Shown here: positions 24,188 to 33,037 of the stretch, in pieces
Numbering within the stretch: position 1 is the stretch's first letter
Layout: each line of letters opens with the position of its first letter
DNA from: Candidatus Kuenenia stuttgartensis
Lineage (GTDB): Bacteria; Planctomycetota; Planctomycetia; Pirellulales; UBA1268
Length of the DNA stretch: 41,532 bases
Direction: 5' to 3'
Assembly (NCBI GenBank): GCA_945865325.1
Contig: CAMBFA010000010.1
Location: forward strand, 1-41,532
Notes under the pieces: generated by a model
What the model was told of the DNA's origin: nothing
What the model saw: only the letters and a program-made list of their open reading frames with translations
Databases searched by the model: none
Program-made: the position numbers and the translations under genes

Positions 24188-25534
24188 ATGATCCGCCGCC
24201 TTGTTCCTTGTCTTCTCGCCGCTTGGCCGAGCTCACTGGTCGTCGCCGTCGCCGTGTTGGTGTGGCTCCCGGGGGCCGCTGTCTTGGCCGACCAGTGGCC
24301 GCAGTGGATGGGCCCGCAGCGCGACAACGTCTGGCGTGAGGACGGGATTCTGGAAAAGTTCCCCGCCGGGGGGCCGAAGGTCGTGTGGCGGGCACCGGTG
24401 GCCGGGGGCTATGCCGGGGCGGCCGTCGCGGGGGGCAAAGTGTTTGTCACCGATTTCGTGCCCGGAGGAGAGCTGCCAGGGGACAACTTCGAGCGGAAGA
24501 CAGCCGCGGGCACCGAGCGAGTGCTCTGCCTCGACGAGGCGACGGGGAAGGAGCTCTGGAAGCACGAAATCCCGGTCACCTACACGATCAGCTATCCGGC
24601 CGGCCCGCGCTGCACGCCGACGGTCGACGGCGACCGTGTCTACACGCTCGGCGCCGAGGGGAATCTCCTCTGCCTGTCCGTGACCGACGGCCGCGTGATC
24701 TGGGCGAAAGACCTGAAGAAAGACTACGAGACGAAGGCGGCGCTGTGGGGCTGGGCGGGCCATCCGCTCGTCGACGGGGATCGCTTGTTCGTCATCGCCG
24801 GCACCGCGAAGGCCCATGTTGTGGCGCTCCACAAGCTCACCGGTAAGGAGCTGTGGCGGGCCGGCACCGCCCCCGAGCAGGGCTACTCTCCGCCGACGAT
24901 CATCGAGGCGGCCGGCGTGCGGCAGTTGGTGCTCATGAAGCCCGACGGGATGTATGCGGTGTCGCCCGACTCTGGCGCGATTCTCTGGGAGACTCCCTAC
25001 AACGCCGACAACGGCTCGATCATCATGGCGCCGGTCAAGGTGGGGGAGCACCTCTACGTCGGCGGCTTCCAGGAGAAGAATCTGTGTGTGAAGCTCACGG
25101 CCGATAAGCCGGGGGTCGAGGTGGTGTGGCGGAACAAGGCCAAGCATGGCATCTCGGCGGTCAACGTCCAGCCGATCGTCGACGGCACGATGCTCTACGG
25201 CTTCCACGAGAAGGGGGATCTGCGCGGGATCGAGATTCCCGGCGGCGCGGTGAAGTGGTCGAGCCCAGGGCCGTTCGGTGACCGTGCCCCGCCATCAGCA
25301 ACGGCTTTCATCACCCGCCACGGTAACCGCTACTTCCTGTTCGCCGAAACCGGCGACCTCGTGATCGCCAAGCTCTCCTCCGTAGGCTATGAGGAGCTCG
25401 ACCGCACCCACCTCCTCGACACCACGCAGTCGGCGTTCGGCCGCGGGGTGGTGTGGTGCCCTCCGGCGTATGCCGACCGGAGTGTTTTCATCCGCAACGA
25501 CAAGGAACTGATCCGGGTATCGCTGGCCGAGTGA
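24188..25534 (+). CDS. Exported PQQ-like beta-propeller protein
   Basis: 448 residues. The signal peptide or anchor (about residues 15-35, SSLVVAVAVLVWLPGAAVLAD) is followed by QWPQWMGPQRDNVW, the usual opening of planctomycete PQQ-repeat proteins, and by several blades such as LDEATGKELWKHEIP, LSVTDGRVIWAKDL and LHKLTGKELWRAG. It resembles quinoprotein dehydrogenase or BamB-like propellers, but the residues needed for PQQ and calcium binding cannot be confirmed by eye, so an enzymatic role is open. ATG 24188 was selected because the signal peptide starts there. It is transcribed divergently from vapBC. Confidence 0.87.
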   Translation: MIRRLVPCLLAAWPSSLVVAVAVLVWLPGAAVLADQWPQWMGPQRDNVWREDGILEKFPAGGPKVVWRAPVAGGYAGAAVAGGKVFVTDFVPGGELPGDNFERKTAAGTERVLCLDEATGKELWKHEIPVTYTISYPAGPRCTPTVDGDRVYTLGAEGNLLCLSVTDGRVIWAKDLKKDYETKAALWGWAGHPLVDGDRLFVIAGTAKAHVVALHKLTGKELWRAGTAPEQGYSPPTIIEAAGVRQLVLMKPDGMYAVSPDSGAILWETPYNADNGSIIMAPVKVGEHLYVGGFQEKNLCVKLTADKPGVEVVWRNKAKHGISAVNVQPIVDGTMLYGFHEKGDLRGIEIPGGAVKWSSPGPFGDRAPPSATAFITRHGNRYFLFAETGDLVIAKLSSVGYEELDRTHLLDTTQSAFGRGVVWCPPAYADRSVFIRNDKELIRVSLAE

Positions 25535-25720
25535 TGTCGGTAAGGTCGCCGCAGCCGGCATGATTGGTGCGACGTCGGGAAGGGAAACGTGTTTTGGCCC
25601 GGGAAAGGGCACCGGTGACTTAGCCGAGTGGGTGGCAATTGGCTATCGTGGTGGTGCGTTATCGACCTGTGCGGCCACGATGGGCCGGAGCGATCGGCGT
25701 TGCCTGGAGTCTGTCCTTCT

Positions 25721-26662
25721 ATGGCTTCTCTTCCCGCGGCGTCGGTCCATTTCGACGTCCCTACGGCTGTGCGGCCGTACACGATCAACCGGGTCTATTC
25801 CGGCACGATCCTCGCTGTCCACCTGCTGGCGCTGCTGGCCTTCGTGCCGCAGTTCTTCTCGTGGATCGGTTTCTGGACGATGGTGGTCGGGATCCATGTC
25901 TTCGGGCAGGGGATCACGATCGGCTACCACCGCCTCCTCACGCACCGCAGCTTCAAGACCCTCCCCTGGGTCGAACATGCCTTCGCCATCCTCGGGATCT
26001 GCTGCCTTGAGGATTCGCCCGCCCGCTGGGTGACGGTGCACCGTATCCACCATGTCCATTCCGACAAGCAACCCGATCCCCATTCGCCGCTGGTGACGTT
26101 TCTCTGGTCGCATTTCGGCTGGCTGATGGTCAACAACCGGGAGGCCCATTCGCTCAATGCGATGGCCACCTACTCCAAGGATATTCTCCGCGATCCGTTC
26201 TACATGCGGATCGAGAAAAGCCCCTGGCTGCTGATGTGGATCGGTCTGGCACAGATCCCGGTCTACTTCGTTGCCGGGGGGGCGATCGGCTGGATCGGCT
26301 GGGGCCGCGAGGCTGCCCTGCCGCTGGCATTGAGTCTGGTGGTGTGGGGTGTGTACGTGCGGATTGTGGCAGTGTGGCACATCACTTGGTCGGTGAACTC
26401 GCTCTCCCACATGTTCGGCTACCGCAACTACGAGACCGGCGAGGCGAGCCGCAACAACTGGTTCGTCGCCCTGCTGACCGTTGGCGAGGGCTGGCACAAC
26501 AACCACCACGAGGATCCCTCGTCGGCGAGTGTCCAGCACCGCTGGTGGGAGATCGACATCAGCTACTACGAGATCCGCCTCCTCAAGGCGCTCGGGCTGG
26601 CATGGGATGTCGTCACGCCCCGGCATGTCCGGCGCCGTGAGGCTGCGGCAAAGTCGGCCTGA
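25721..26662 (+). CDS. Delta-9-type acyl-CoA/acyl-lipid desaturase
   Basis: 313-residue membrane di-iron desaturase that introduces a double bond in fatty acyl chains and adjusts membrane fluidity. The three histidine boxes are intact: HRLLTH, HRIHHVH and HNNHH. Hydrophobic segments lie at about 27-60, 85-100, 170-200 and 215-235. WITYHRLLTHRSFKT-like and SRNNWFVALLTVGEGWHNNHH contexts match the stearoyl-CoA 9-desaturase group. ATG 25721 gives the normal family length. The 186-nt upstream gap holds no motif I recognise. The 3' end overlaps the convergent gene at 26613 by 50 nt. Confidence 0.93.
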   Translation: MASLPAASVHFDVPTAVRPYTINRVYSGTILAVHLLALLAFVPQFFSWIGFWTMVVGIHVFGQGITIGYHRLLTHRSFKTLPWVEHAFAILGICCLEDSPARWVTVHRIHHVHSDKQPDPHSPLVTFLWSHFGWLMVNNREAHSLNAMATYSKDILRDPFYMRIEKSPWLLMWIGLAQIPVYFVAGGAIGWIGWGREAALPLALSLVVWGVYVRIVAVWHITWSVNSLSHMFGYRNYETGEASRNNWFVALLTVGEGWHNNHHEDPSSASVQHRWWEIDISYYEIRLLKALGLAWDVVTPRHVRRREAAAKSA

Positions 26663-27734
26663 TACCCGTTGCGGTGCACCGGGCGAGGGTGGCGCCGTCG
26701 GGATCGACCGCCACCCGGACCGCCGGGGTGTTGCCGGAGATCCGCGGATGGAACGGGGAGCGGAGGAAGAGCCGGCCGCTGTGCGGATCGATCTGCAGCG
26801 AGCGGGCGTTGAGGAAGTCGCTGCCCAGGCCGGCGAGATCCCACCGGGCCACGAGCGGGAAGCCGGCGCTTGAGAGATCGAAAAACGATGCTTGCCGTGC
26901 CTCCGCCGCGAAGACGACGAGGCACTCCCCCAACCGGGCGACGGCGACGGGCGTCCCCGGCACCGGGAGCGTGGCGGCCAGCCGGTTGGTGGCTTTGTCG
27001 ACGAGGAGCACCTGATCGGCCCAGGCCTCCGGCGCCGCGATCCAGGGGAGCCCCTCCAGATCGAGGATCATCGTCAGGTGGCGGCGCGTGTCGGGGAAGG
27101 TCCGCTCGATCGCGTGGGTGACCGTGTCGATGCGGGCGATCATCTCCCGGCCGGGGCGGACGTCGTTGCGCTCGAGGACGAAGAGCCAGCGGCCGAAGGG
27201 GATCATTGCCCCCGGCAAGTGGACCTCGGGGCAAAGCGGCCGGTCCCACCAGCCGTTCCAGCGGAACACCTTCCGTGAGCCGGGCTCGTTGAACCACATC
27301 CTGCCGGCGGAGCCGCCGAACTGCTCGACCTGGAGCCGCCGCGGCATCGTGCGGACCCGCACGCGCAGCCGCGGGAGCGGGGGCGCCTGGTCGAACCGTA
27401 CGGTGGAATGGTAGGTGAGCCAGCCGCGACGCTCGTCGAAGTGTTTGCCGACCGCGAGGATCGTCCCCGCAGCGTAGGGATAGAGGAACTCGAGCGTGTG
27501 GGGGACCGGAGCGGAGGCGATGACGGCGAGGGTGTCGGGATCGTGGACATCGATCCGGTAGTCGTCGACCTTGCCGGCACTGTGGCCCTCCCACAGAAGC
27601 CCGGCGTGGAACACCTGGCCGCGATAGACCTCGCAAGGATCGAGGAGCGTGACGGTGCGGATCTCGGGCACAGCGTCGATGATTCGGGCGAGGCTGGCTG
27701 GCACGACAACAGGCTCCCGGGTGCAGAAGAACAC
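26613..27734 (-). CDS. Beta-propeller-like protein of unknown function
   Basis: 373 residues without a clear signal peptide. The sequence alternates short beta strands with repeated blocks such as VDDYRIDVHDPDTLAVIAS, MIARIDTVTHAIERTF and VLLVDKATNRLAATLPVPG, consistent with a six- or seven-bladed propeller. No catalytic motif is recognised. It could bind a protein partner or act as a lactonase-like propeller; neither can be shown. The last 50 nt overlap the end of the desaturase gene on the other strand. It diverges from the photolyase gene with 159 nt between the starts. Confidence 0.72.
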   Translation of the reverse strand: MFFCTREPVVVPASLARIIDAVPEIRTVTLLDPCEVYRGQVFHAGLLWEGHSAGKVDDYRIDVHDPDTLAVIASAPVPHTLEFLYPYAAGTILAVGKHFDERRGWLTYHSTVRFDQAPPLPRLRVRVRTMPRRLQVEQFGGSAGRMWFNEPGSRKVFRWNGWWDRPLCPEVHLPGAMIPFGRWLFVLERNDVRPGREMIARIDTVTHAIERTFPDTRRHLTMILDLEGLPWIAAPEAWADQVLLVDKATNRLAATLPVPGTPVAVARLGECLVVFAAEARQASFFDLSSAGFPLVARWDLAGLGSDFLNARSLQIDPHSGRLFLRSPFHPRISGNTPAVRVAVDPDGATLARCTATGIRPTLPQPHGAGHAGA

Positions 27735-27893
27735 CTCCGCAGCCTAGGGCGTCCGGGGCCGGGGGGGCGAGGAATCGGTGAAAGAGGGCGATCGGTTTCC
27801 GCGGGCGAAGGCCGGCTCTTCGGCCGATCTCCCGTTCCCTCCGCAGCTTGCCATAATTGAGGCTGTGGCCCCCTACTTCCCCGCGAGCCTCCG

Positions 27894-29495
27894 ATGCCCC
27901 GCCACCTCGTCCTCGTTCTCGGCGACCAGCTCGACCGCCGCTCGGCGGCCTTTGACGGATTCGATGCCTCCCAGGATGCCGTCTGGATGGCAGAGGTGGC
28001 GGGGGAGTCGACGCATGTCTGGTCGGCGAAGCCGCGGATCGTGATGTTCCTCGCCGCGATGCGTCACTTTCGGGATCGGCTCGTCGCCGAGGGGCTGCCG
28101 GTCGACTACCGGGCGCTCTCGGCCATGCCCACCGTCGACGAGCCGCGCTCGCTGGCAAGCGCGCTTGTGGTAAGCCTCGGCGGCGAGGCTTCCGTCGGCC
28201 GCGGTCGGCCGGGCGCCAAACGCGCAGGCTCTGCGCTCCCGCCGGGGCGGCCGGCGAAGCTGATCGTCGTCGAGCCGGGAGAGCACCGGGTGAGGGAGGA
28301 GATCGTCGCCGCGGCGCGCGAGGCGGGCATCCCCCTCGAGATCCGCACCGATCGGCATTTCTTCAGCACCGTCGACGAGTTTGCCCTCCACGCCCGTGGC
28401 CGGAAGCAGCTCCGCTTGGAATGGTTCTACCGGCCGCTGCGGGAGAAGCATGGCGTCTTGATGGAGGATGGCGAGCCGGCCGGCGGGGCGTGGAACTTCG
28501 ACGCCGACAACCGCGGCGCCTTTCCGAAGGCGGGGCCGGGGAAGCTCCCCGCCCCGCGCCGTTTCCCCCCCGATGGAGTCACACGCGCCGTGATCGAGCT
28601 GGTAAACACGCGCTTCGCCGATCATCCGGGGAGCCTCGAGGCGTTCGACTGGCCGGTGACACCCGAGGAGGCCCGTGCGGCGCTCGACGATTTCCTCGTT
28701 TACCGGCTCCCCTCTTTCGGCCGCTATCAAGATGCGATCTGGACCGGCGAGCCGTGGCTCTACCATTCGCGTCTTGCCGCGGCGATGAATCTCAAGCTCC
28801 TCGATCCGCGCGACGTCGTGGCTGGCGCCGAGCGCGCTTGGCGGGAGGGCCTGGTGCCGATCGAGGCGGCGGAGGGATTCATCCGTCAGGTGATCGGGTG
28901 GCGGGAGTATGTCCGCGGTGTCTACTGGCATTTCATGCCGGAGTACGAGTCGCGAAACGCCCTCGGCGCCACCCTGCCATTGCCGGCCTTTTACTGGACG
29001 GCGGCGACGGAGATGAACTGTCTGCGCGACGCCCTCTCGCAGACGCTCACCCACGGCTATGCCCACCACATCCAGCGGCTCATGGTGACGGGGCTGTTTG
29101 CGATGCTTGCCGGCGTGCGGCCGCAGGAGGTGCACCGCTGGTATCTCGCCGTCTATGTCGATGCGGTGGAGTGGGTGGAGCTGCCCAACTCGCTCGGCAT
29201 GAGCCAGTTCGCCGATGGCGGTGTGATGGCCTCGAAGCCGTACTGTGCCAGCGGCGCCTACATCGAGCGGATGAGCAATGCGTGCAAGGGCTGCCGCTTC
29301 GAGCCGAAGCAGGCGACCGGCCCCGCCGCCTGCCCGTTCACGACCCTCTACTGGGATTTTCTCGCCCGCCACGCGGCGCTGCTCAAAGCCAATCCCCGCA
29401 TGTCGATGCAGCTGAAGAATCTCGAACGCAAGGATGCCGGCGAGCTCCGCACGATCCGCCGCCAGGCCGACGACTTCCGCGCTGGGCTGGGGTGA
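27894..29495 (+). CDS. phrB: Fe-S bacterial (6-4) photolyase/cryptochrome
   Basis: 533-residue photolyase-related protein of the FeS-BCP group, which repairs UV (6-4) photoproducts using FAD and a [4Fe-4S] cluster. The N-terminus LVLVLGDQLD is the family hallmark. The four cluster cysteines C376, C464, C467 and C480 are spaced 88, 3 and 13, the same as in Agrobacterium PhrB (C350, C438, C441, C454, from memory). The catalytic AHH pair is at 391-392, again shifted by 26. FVxRQVIGWREY-like and LPNSLGMSQFADGG motifs are present. The extra length lies mainly near residues 85-125, a Gly/Ala/Arg-rich insertion. Confidence 0.95.
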   Translation: MPRHLVLVLGDQLDRRSAAFDGFDASQDAVWMAEVAGESTHVWSAKPRIVMFLAAMRHFRDRLVAEGLPVDYRALSAMPTVDEPRSLASALVVSLGGEASVGRGRPGAKRAGSALPPGRPAKLIVVEPGEHRVREEIVAAAREAGIPLEIRTDRHFFSTVDEFALHARGRKQLRLEWFYRPLREKHGVLMEDGEPAGGAWNFDADNRGAFPKAGPGKLPAPRRFPPDGVTRAVIELVNTRFADHPGSLEAFDWPVTPEEARAALDDFLVYRLPSFGRYQDAIWTGEPWLYHSRLAAAMNLKLLDPRDVVAGAERAWREGLVPIEAAEGFIRQVIGWREYVRGVYWHFMPEYESRNALGATLPLPAFYWTAATEMNCLRDALSQTLTHGYAHHIQRLMVTGLFAMLAGVRPQEVHRWYLAVYVDAVEWVELPNSLGMSQFADGGVMASKPYCASGAYIERMSNACKGCRFEPKQATGPAACPFTTLYWDFLARHAALLKANPRMSMQLKNLERKDAGELRTIRRQADDFRAGLG

Positions 29496-29504
29496 GCGAC
29501 AGAG

Positions 29505-30896
29505 TCAGTCGTGATCCCCGCCCGCGAGCGACGTGACCGGGTCGATGAACAGCCAGGCCACGCCGCCGACGGCATAGACCGCCGCGAAGAGGAGGAAGGC
29601 GACCGACCAGTTCGGGTCGGTGGAGCCCGGCGCCGCGAAGGCCGTCAGGAGCGGGGGGACGATGACCGGCGAGAGGGCACCGCCGAAGTTCCCCATCATG
29701 TTCATGCTCCCGGCGAGCGAGCCGGTGTGCTTGCCACCGATGTCCATGCAGGCGCCCCAGCTGCCCGGCATGGAGAGATCGTTGCCGAAGCTCGCCAGCC
29801 CCATCGCGAGGAGAGCCGCGACGCCGAAGGTGGTGAGGCCTCCGCCGGCTGCGGCGAGCTGTTGCAGCCATACCGAGACAAGGAGCATTAACGCCGCGCC
29901 GCACAGCCCGACGCAGCCGAGCGTCCGCCGGGCCCGCGCCGTGCTGCCGAGTCGATCGGCGAGGCTGGCTGCGATCGATCCCGACACGAACGATCCGATC
30001 CCGCCGAAAAACAGCGGCACGCAGCCGGCCAGGGCGCGCTGCATGTCGGTGAACTCTGGAAAAGTCTCCTTGAGGAAGGTCGGCATCCAGGTGATATAGA
30101 AATACCAGGAGAAGTTCTGGCAGAAGTATTGGAGCCACAGGAGCCACACGCTCTGGCTGCCAAGAAACAGCTCCCACGGCACCGCCCCGTGCCCCACCTG
30201 GCGGTCGGCCGAATCGCCGATGATCGCCAGCTCTGCGGCGTTGACGCTGGGGTGATGGCGGGGGTTGTCGCGGAACCAGCTCCAGAACAGCACTGCCCAC
30301 ACCACCCCGAGGAGCCCGAAGAGGAGGAACGTCCACTTGTAGTGGAGGCCGAGGTAGTCCTTCGAGAGCATCCAGCCGACGAGCAGCGGCGTGAACGCGC
30401 CCCCCCAGCGGGCCGAAAGCCACATGATCCCCTGCGCTCGGACGCGCTCATGGCCGGGGAGCCACAAGGAAAAAACCTTGGCGAGGTTGGGGAAGCAGCC
30501 TGCCTCGCCGACGCCGAACAGGAACCGAAACGTCAGCAGCGACCAGAAGTTCCAGGCCCAGCCGGTGAGGACCGTGAACACCGACCACATCGAGACGACG
30601 CGCATGAGAACGGCGCGCGGGCCGATCCGGTCGCCGAGCCAGCCGCCGGGGATCTCGAAGCTCGCATAGGCGATCGAGAAGGCGAAGAACGCCCAGCCCA
30701 TCTGTTCCTTCGAGAGGCCGAGGTCCTCCCGCATCTGCGGCGCTGCCTGCGAGATGCAGACCCGATCGACATAGGTGATCACCGCCAGAAGGACGGCAAA
30801 CGCGAGGACGACATGCCGGGTGCCCGTCGGTGTGGCGCGCTTGCCGATCGTCGCGTCCAAGGGACGAGTGCCCGCCGTCGATTCGTCTCGTGCCAT
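29505..30896 (-). CDS. MFS transporter, anion:cation symporter type
   Basis: 463-residue major facilitator with about 12 hydrophobic segments. ITYVDRVCISQAAPQM after the first helix and GGWLGDRIGPRAVLM (loop 2-3 signature) match the ACS family that includes ExuT/GudP-like hexuronate and glucarate carriers; the substrate is not determined. ATG 30896 is preferred because GGAGG on the minus strand (30905-30901) lies 4 nt upstream; ATG 30908 is the alternative. It converges on phrB, with only 9 nt between the stops, and diverges from the glutaminase gene. Confidence 0.9.
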   Translation of the reverse strand: MARDESTAGTRPLDATIGKRATPTGTRHVVLAFAVLLAVITYVDRVCISQAAPQMREDLGLSKEQMGWAFFAFSIAYASFEIPGGWLGDRIGPRAVLMRVVSMWSVFTVLTGWAWNFWSLLTFRFLFGVGEAGCFPNLAKVFSLWLPGHERVRAQGIMWLSARWGGAFTPLLVGWMLSKDYLGLHYKWTFLLFGLLGVVWAVLFWSWFRDNPRHHPSVNAAELAIIGDSADRQVGHGAVPWELFLGSQSVWLLWLQYFCQNFSWYFYITWMPTFLKETFPEFTDMQRALAGCVPLFFGGIGSFVSGSIAASLADRLGSTARARRTLGCVGLCGAALMLLVSVWLQQLAAAGGGLTTFGVAALLAMGLASFGNDLSMPGSWGACMDIGGKHTGSLAGSMNMMGNFGGALSPVIVPPLLTAFAAPGSTDPNWSVAFLLFAAVYAVGGVAWLFIDPVTSLAGGDHD

Positions 30897-31117
30897 CTCC
30901 CCTCCCATGCCAGTCGGTCGCGCCGCCCCCGTCCGCCGCGCCGGGCAGATGTCGGCGGAGCGGAGTCTACCGTGCCGGCGCCGCGGCACCGACTCCGGCT
31001 CCGCGGCCGCACCGATCGTGCCGCGTCTGGATCGCCGGAACCCATTTTGTATGATCGGAGTGCTGGCGGGCGGCCGGCACAGTTTTGCACCGTGGCAACT
31101 CCCTCGAGGGTCCTTTG

Positions 31118-33037
31118 ATGGCCTCCGCCCACCTCGGCTCGCCGATCCAGTCTTTCCTCGACACGCTTCGGGCGAAATACGCCGATTACCGCGAAGGGGA
31201 GGTCGCCACCTACATCCCCGAGCTGGCAAAGGCCGATCCGGAGCTGTTCGGGATCTCTATCGCCACCACCGACGGCTATGTCTACGAGGTCGGTGATTCG
31301 CGGCACGAGTTCACGATCCAGTCGATCTCCAAGCCGTTCGTCTACGGTCTTGCCCTCGACGATCATGGCGCCGAGTTGATCCTGAAGAAGGTCGGTGTCG
31401 AGCCGAGCGGCGATGCCTTCAACGCCATCAGCCTCCACAAGGTGACCGGCTGCCCGCTCAACCCGATGATCAACGCCGGGGCGATCGCCACCACCGGTCA
31501 GATCGAAGCCGAGTCATCCGAGGCCAGGTTCGGGCGGATCATCGAGATGTTCGAGCGCTACAGCGGTCGTCCGATGCGGATCGACCTAGACGTCTACGAA
31601 TCGGAGAGTCGGACGGGCCACCGCAATCGGGCCATCGGCCACCTCCTCCGCAACTTCGACGTCCTCACGGATGATCCGACCTCAACGGTGGATGCCTACT
31701 TCCGGCAGTGCGCCATCTCGGTGAGCTGCGCCGACCTGGCCCTTCTCGGGGCGACCCTCGCCAACCAGGGGCTCAATCCTGTCACCGGCGTGCGGGCGAT
31801 CCAGGAGCAGCATGTCGAGAATGTCTTGAGTGTGATGGCCTCCTGCGGCATGTACGACTTCTCCGGCGGCTGGATCTACAACGTCGGCATGCCGGCCAAG
31901 AGCGGCGTGGCGGGGGGCGTGCTGGCGGTGCTCCCCGGCCAGTTGGGGATCGGCGTCTACTCGCCGCGTCTCGATGCCCAGGGAAACAGCGCCCGGGCGC
32001 TGAAAGTGTGCGAGGAGTTGTCGAAGGCCTGGGAGCTCCATCAGTTCAATCCCCCCTACTGTGCGCAGACGAGCCGGCGGCTGGCCTACACCGCCGCGCA
32101 GCGCAGCTCGAGCCGCACGCGCCATCCCTCGCACCGCGCGTGTCTGCGTGAGCACGGGAAGCGGATCCATGTCGTCGAGATGCAGAGCAATCTCGCCTTC
32201 TCGACGACCGAGCCGATCGTCCGCGACGTCCTCGACAGCGTCGGCCGGCCGCTCGCCGTGATTCTCGACTTCCACCATGTCTCCGCGATCAACGGCGTCG
32301 CGGTGCGGCTGCTCGTCGACCTGGCGGAATCACTCACCCGCCGGGGTGCCATGGTGTTCTTCACCCACACCCACCGCCTCGGCGTCGTCCGTGAGCAGGC
32401 CTCTGCTTATCTCACGGACCGGGGCGAGGTGGAGGCGCTGTTGAGGTATCACTCCACCGACGGCGCCCTCGAGCACTGCGAGGACGTCCTCCTCGACGAG
32501 CTGCACGCCTCGATCGAGTCCGGTTACCAGGATCTCCACCAGTACGAGATCACGGCCGCTCTCACGGAGGATGAGATCGCCCTTTTTGCCACGCTTCTCA
32601 AGCATCGCTCCCACGCCAGTGGCGAGAAGATCATCACGAGTGGGGAGGAGGCGACGAACCTCCTCCTCATCACGAAGGGGGTCGTCGGGGTCTGGCTGGG
32701 GGGGGCGAGCGGTGAGGGAAGCCGTATGGCGAGCTTCTCGGTCGGAACGATGGTGGGGGAGATGGCTTTCCTGGACGGCGCCCAGCGGTCGGCCGACGTG
32801 GTGGCCGAGGGGAATGTGGAGACGGCGGCGCTCGAGATTGCTGACTTCACCCGCCTCCTTGAGACGCACCCGATCCTCCATACGAAGATCCTGCGGAACA
32901 TCGGCGTGTCGCTGGCGACGAAGCTCCGCAAAGTGAACCAGGACGTGAGTGTCCTCTCGGCGGCTCGGAATGAAGGGTCGAGCGACTCACTGCGCTTCAC
33001 AGCTCGATCGTCTCCCCTTCCCGCGCGGCCCCGATGA
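31118..33037 (+). CDS. glsA: Glutaminase A fused to STAS and cNMP-binding domains
   Basis: 639-residue, three-domain cytoplasmic protein. Residues 1-305 are a serine-dependent glutaminase (glutamine to glutamate plus ammonia) with the SxxK nucleophile S69/K72 in QSISKPFVYG, plus NPMINAGAI, and the GMYDFSGGWIYNVGMPAKSGV block. Residues about 348-460 form a STAS domain (LAVILDFHHVSAINGVAV). Residues about 485-600 form a cyclic-nucleotide-binding domain (SGEKIITSGEEATNLLLI, GTMVGEMAFLDGAQRSADV). The start has GAGGG 7 nt upstream. The fusion implies that glutaminase activity responds to a nucleotide ligand. The 3' end overlaps the convergent MBL gene by 41 nt. Confidence 0.93.
   Translation: MASAHLGSPIQSFLDTLRAKYADYREGEVATYIPELAKADPELFGISIATTDGYVYEVGDSRHEFTIQSISKPFVYGLALDDHGAELILKKVGVEPSGDAFNAISLHKVTGCPLNPMINAGAIATTGQIEAESSEARFGRIIEMFERYSGRPMRIDLDVYESESRTGHRNRAIGHLLRNFDVLTDDPTSTVDAYFRQCAISVSCADLALLGATLANQGLNPVTGVRAIQEQHVENVLSVMASCGMYDFSGGWIYNVGMPAKSGVAGGVLAVLPGQLGIGVYSPRLDAQGNSARALKVCEELSKAWELHQFNPPYCAQTSRRLAYTAAQRSSSRTRHPSHRACLREHGKRIHVVEMQSNLAFSTTEPIVRDVLDSVGRPLAVILDFHHVSAINGVAVRLLVDLAESLTRRGAMVFFTHTHRLGVVREQASAYLTDRGEVEALLRYHSTDGALEHCEDVLLDELHASIESGYQDLHQYEITAALTEDEIALFATLLKHRSHASGEKIITSGEEATNLLLITKGVVGVWLGGASGEGSRMASFSVGTMVGEMAFLDGAQRSADVVAEGNVETAALEIADFTRLLETHPILHTKILRNIGVSLATKLRKVNQDVSVLSAARNEGSSDSLRFTARSSPLPARPR

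Noticed and set aside
26566-28158. Long minus-strand open frame of about 530 codons
   Set aside because: It is Arg/Pro/Ala-rich and lies in the alternate frame of the propeller-like gene and antisense to the photolyase start; high GC favours such shadows.
27873-29372. Minus-strand open frame opposite the photolyase
   Set aside because: The + strand encodes a complete Fe-S photolyase with all motifs; the antisense frame has no recognisable domain.
31027-31055. Sigma-70 promoter for glsA (TATGAT at 31050-31055)
   Set aside because: The -10 is acceptable, but no convincing -35 is found at the right distance.
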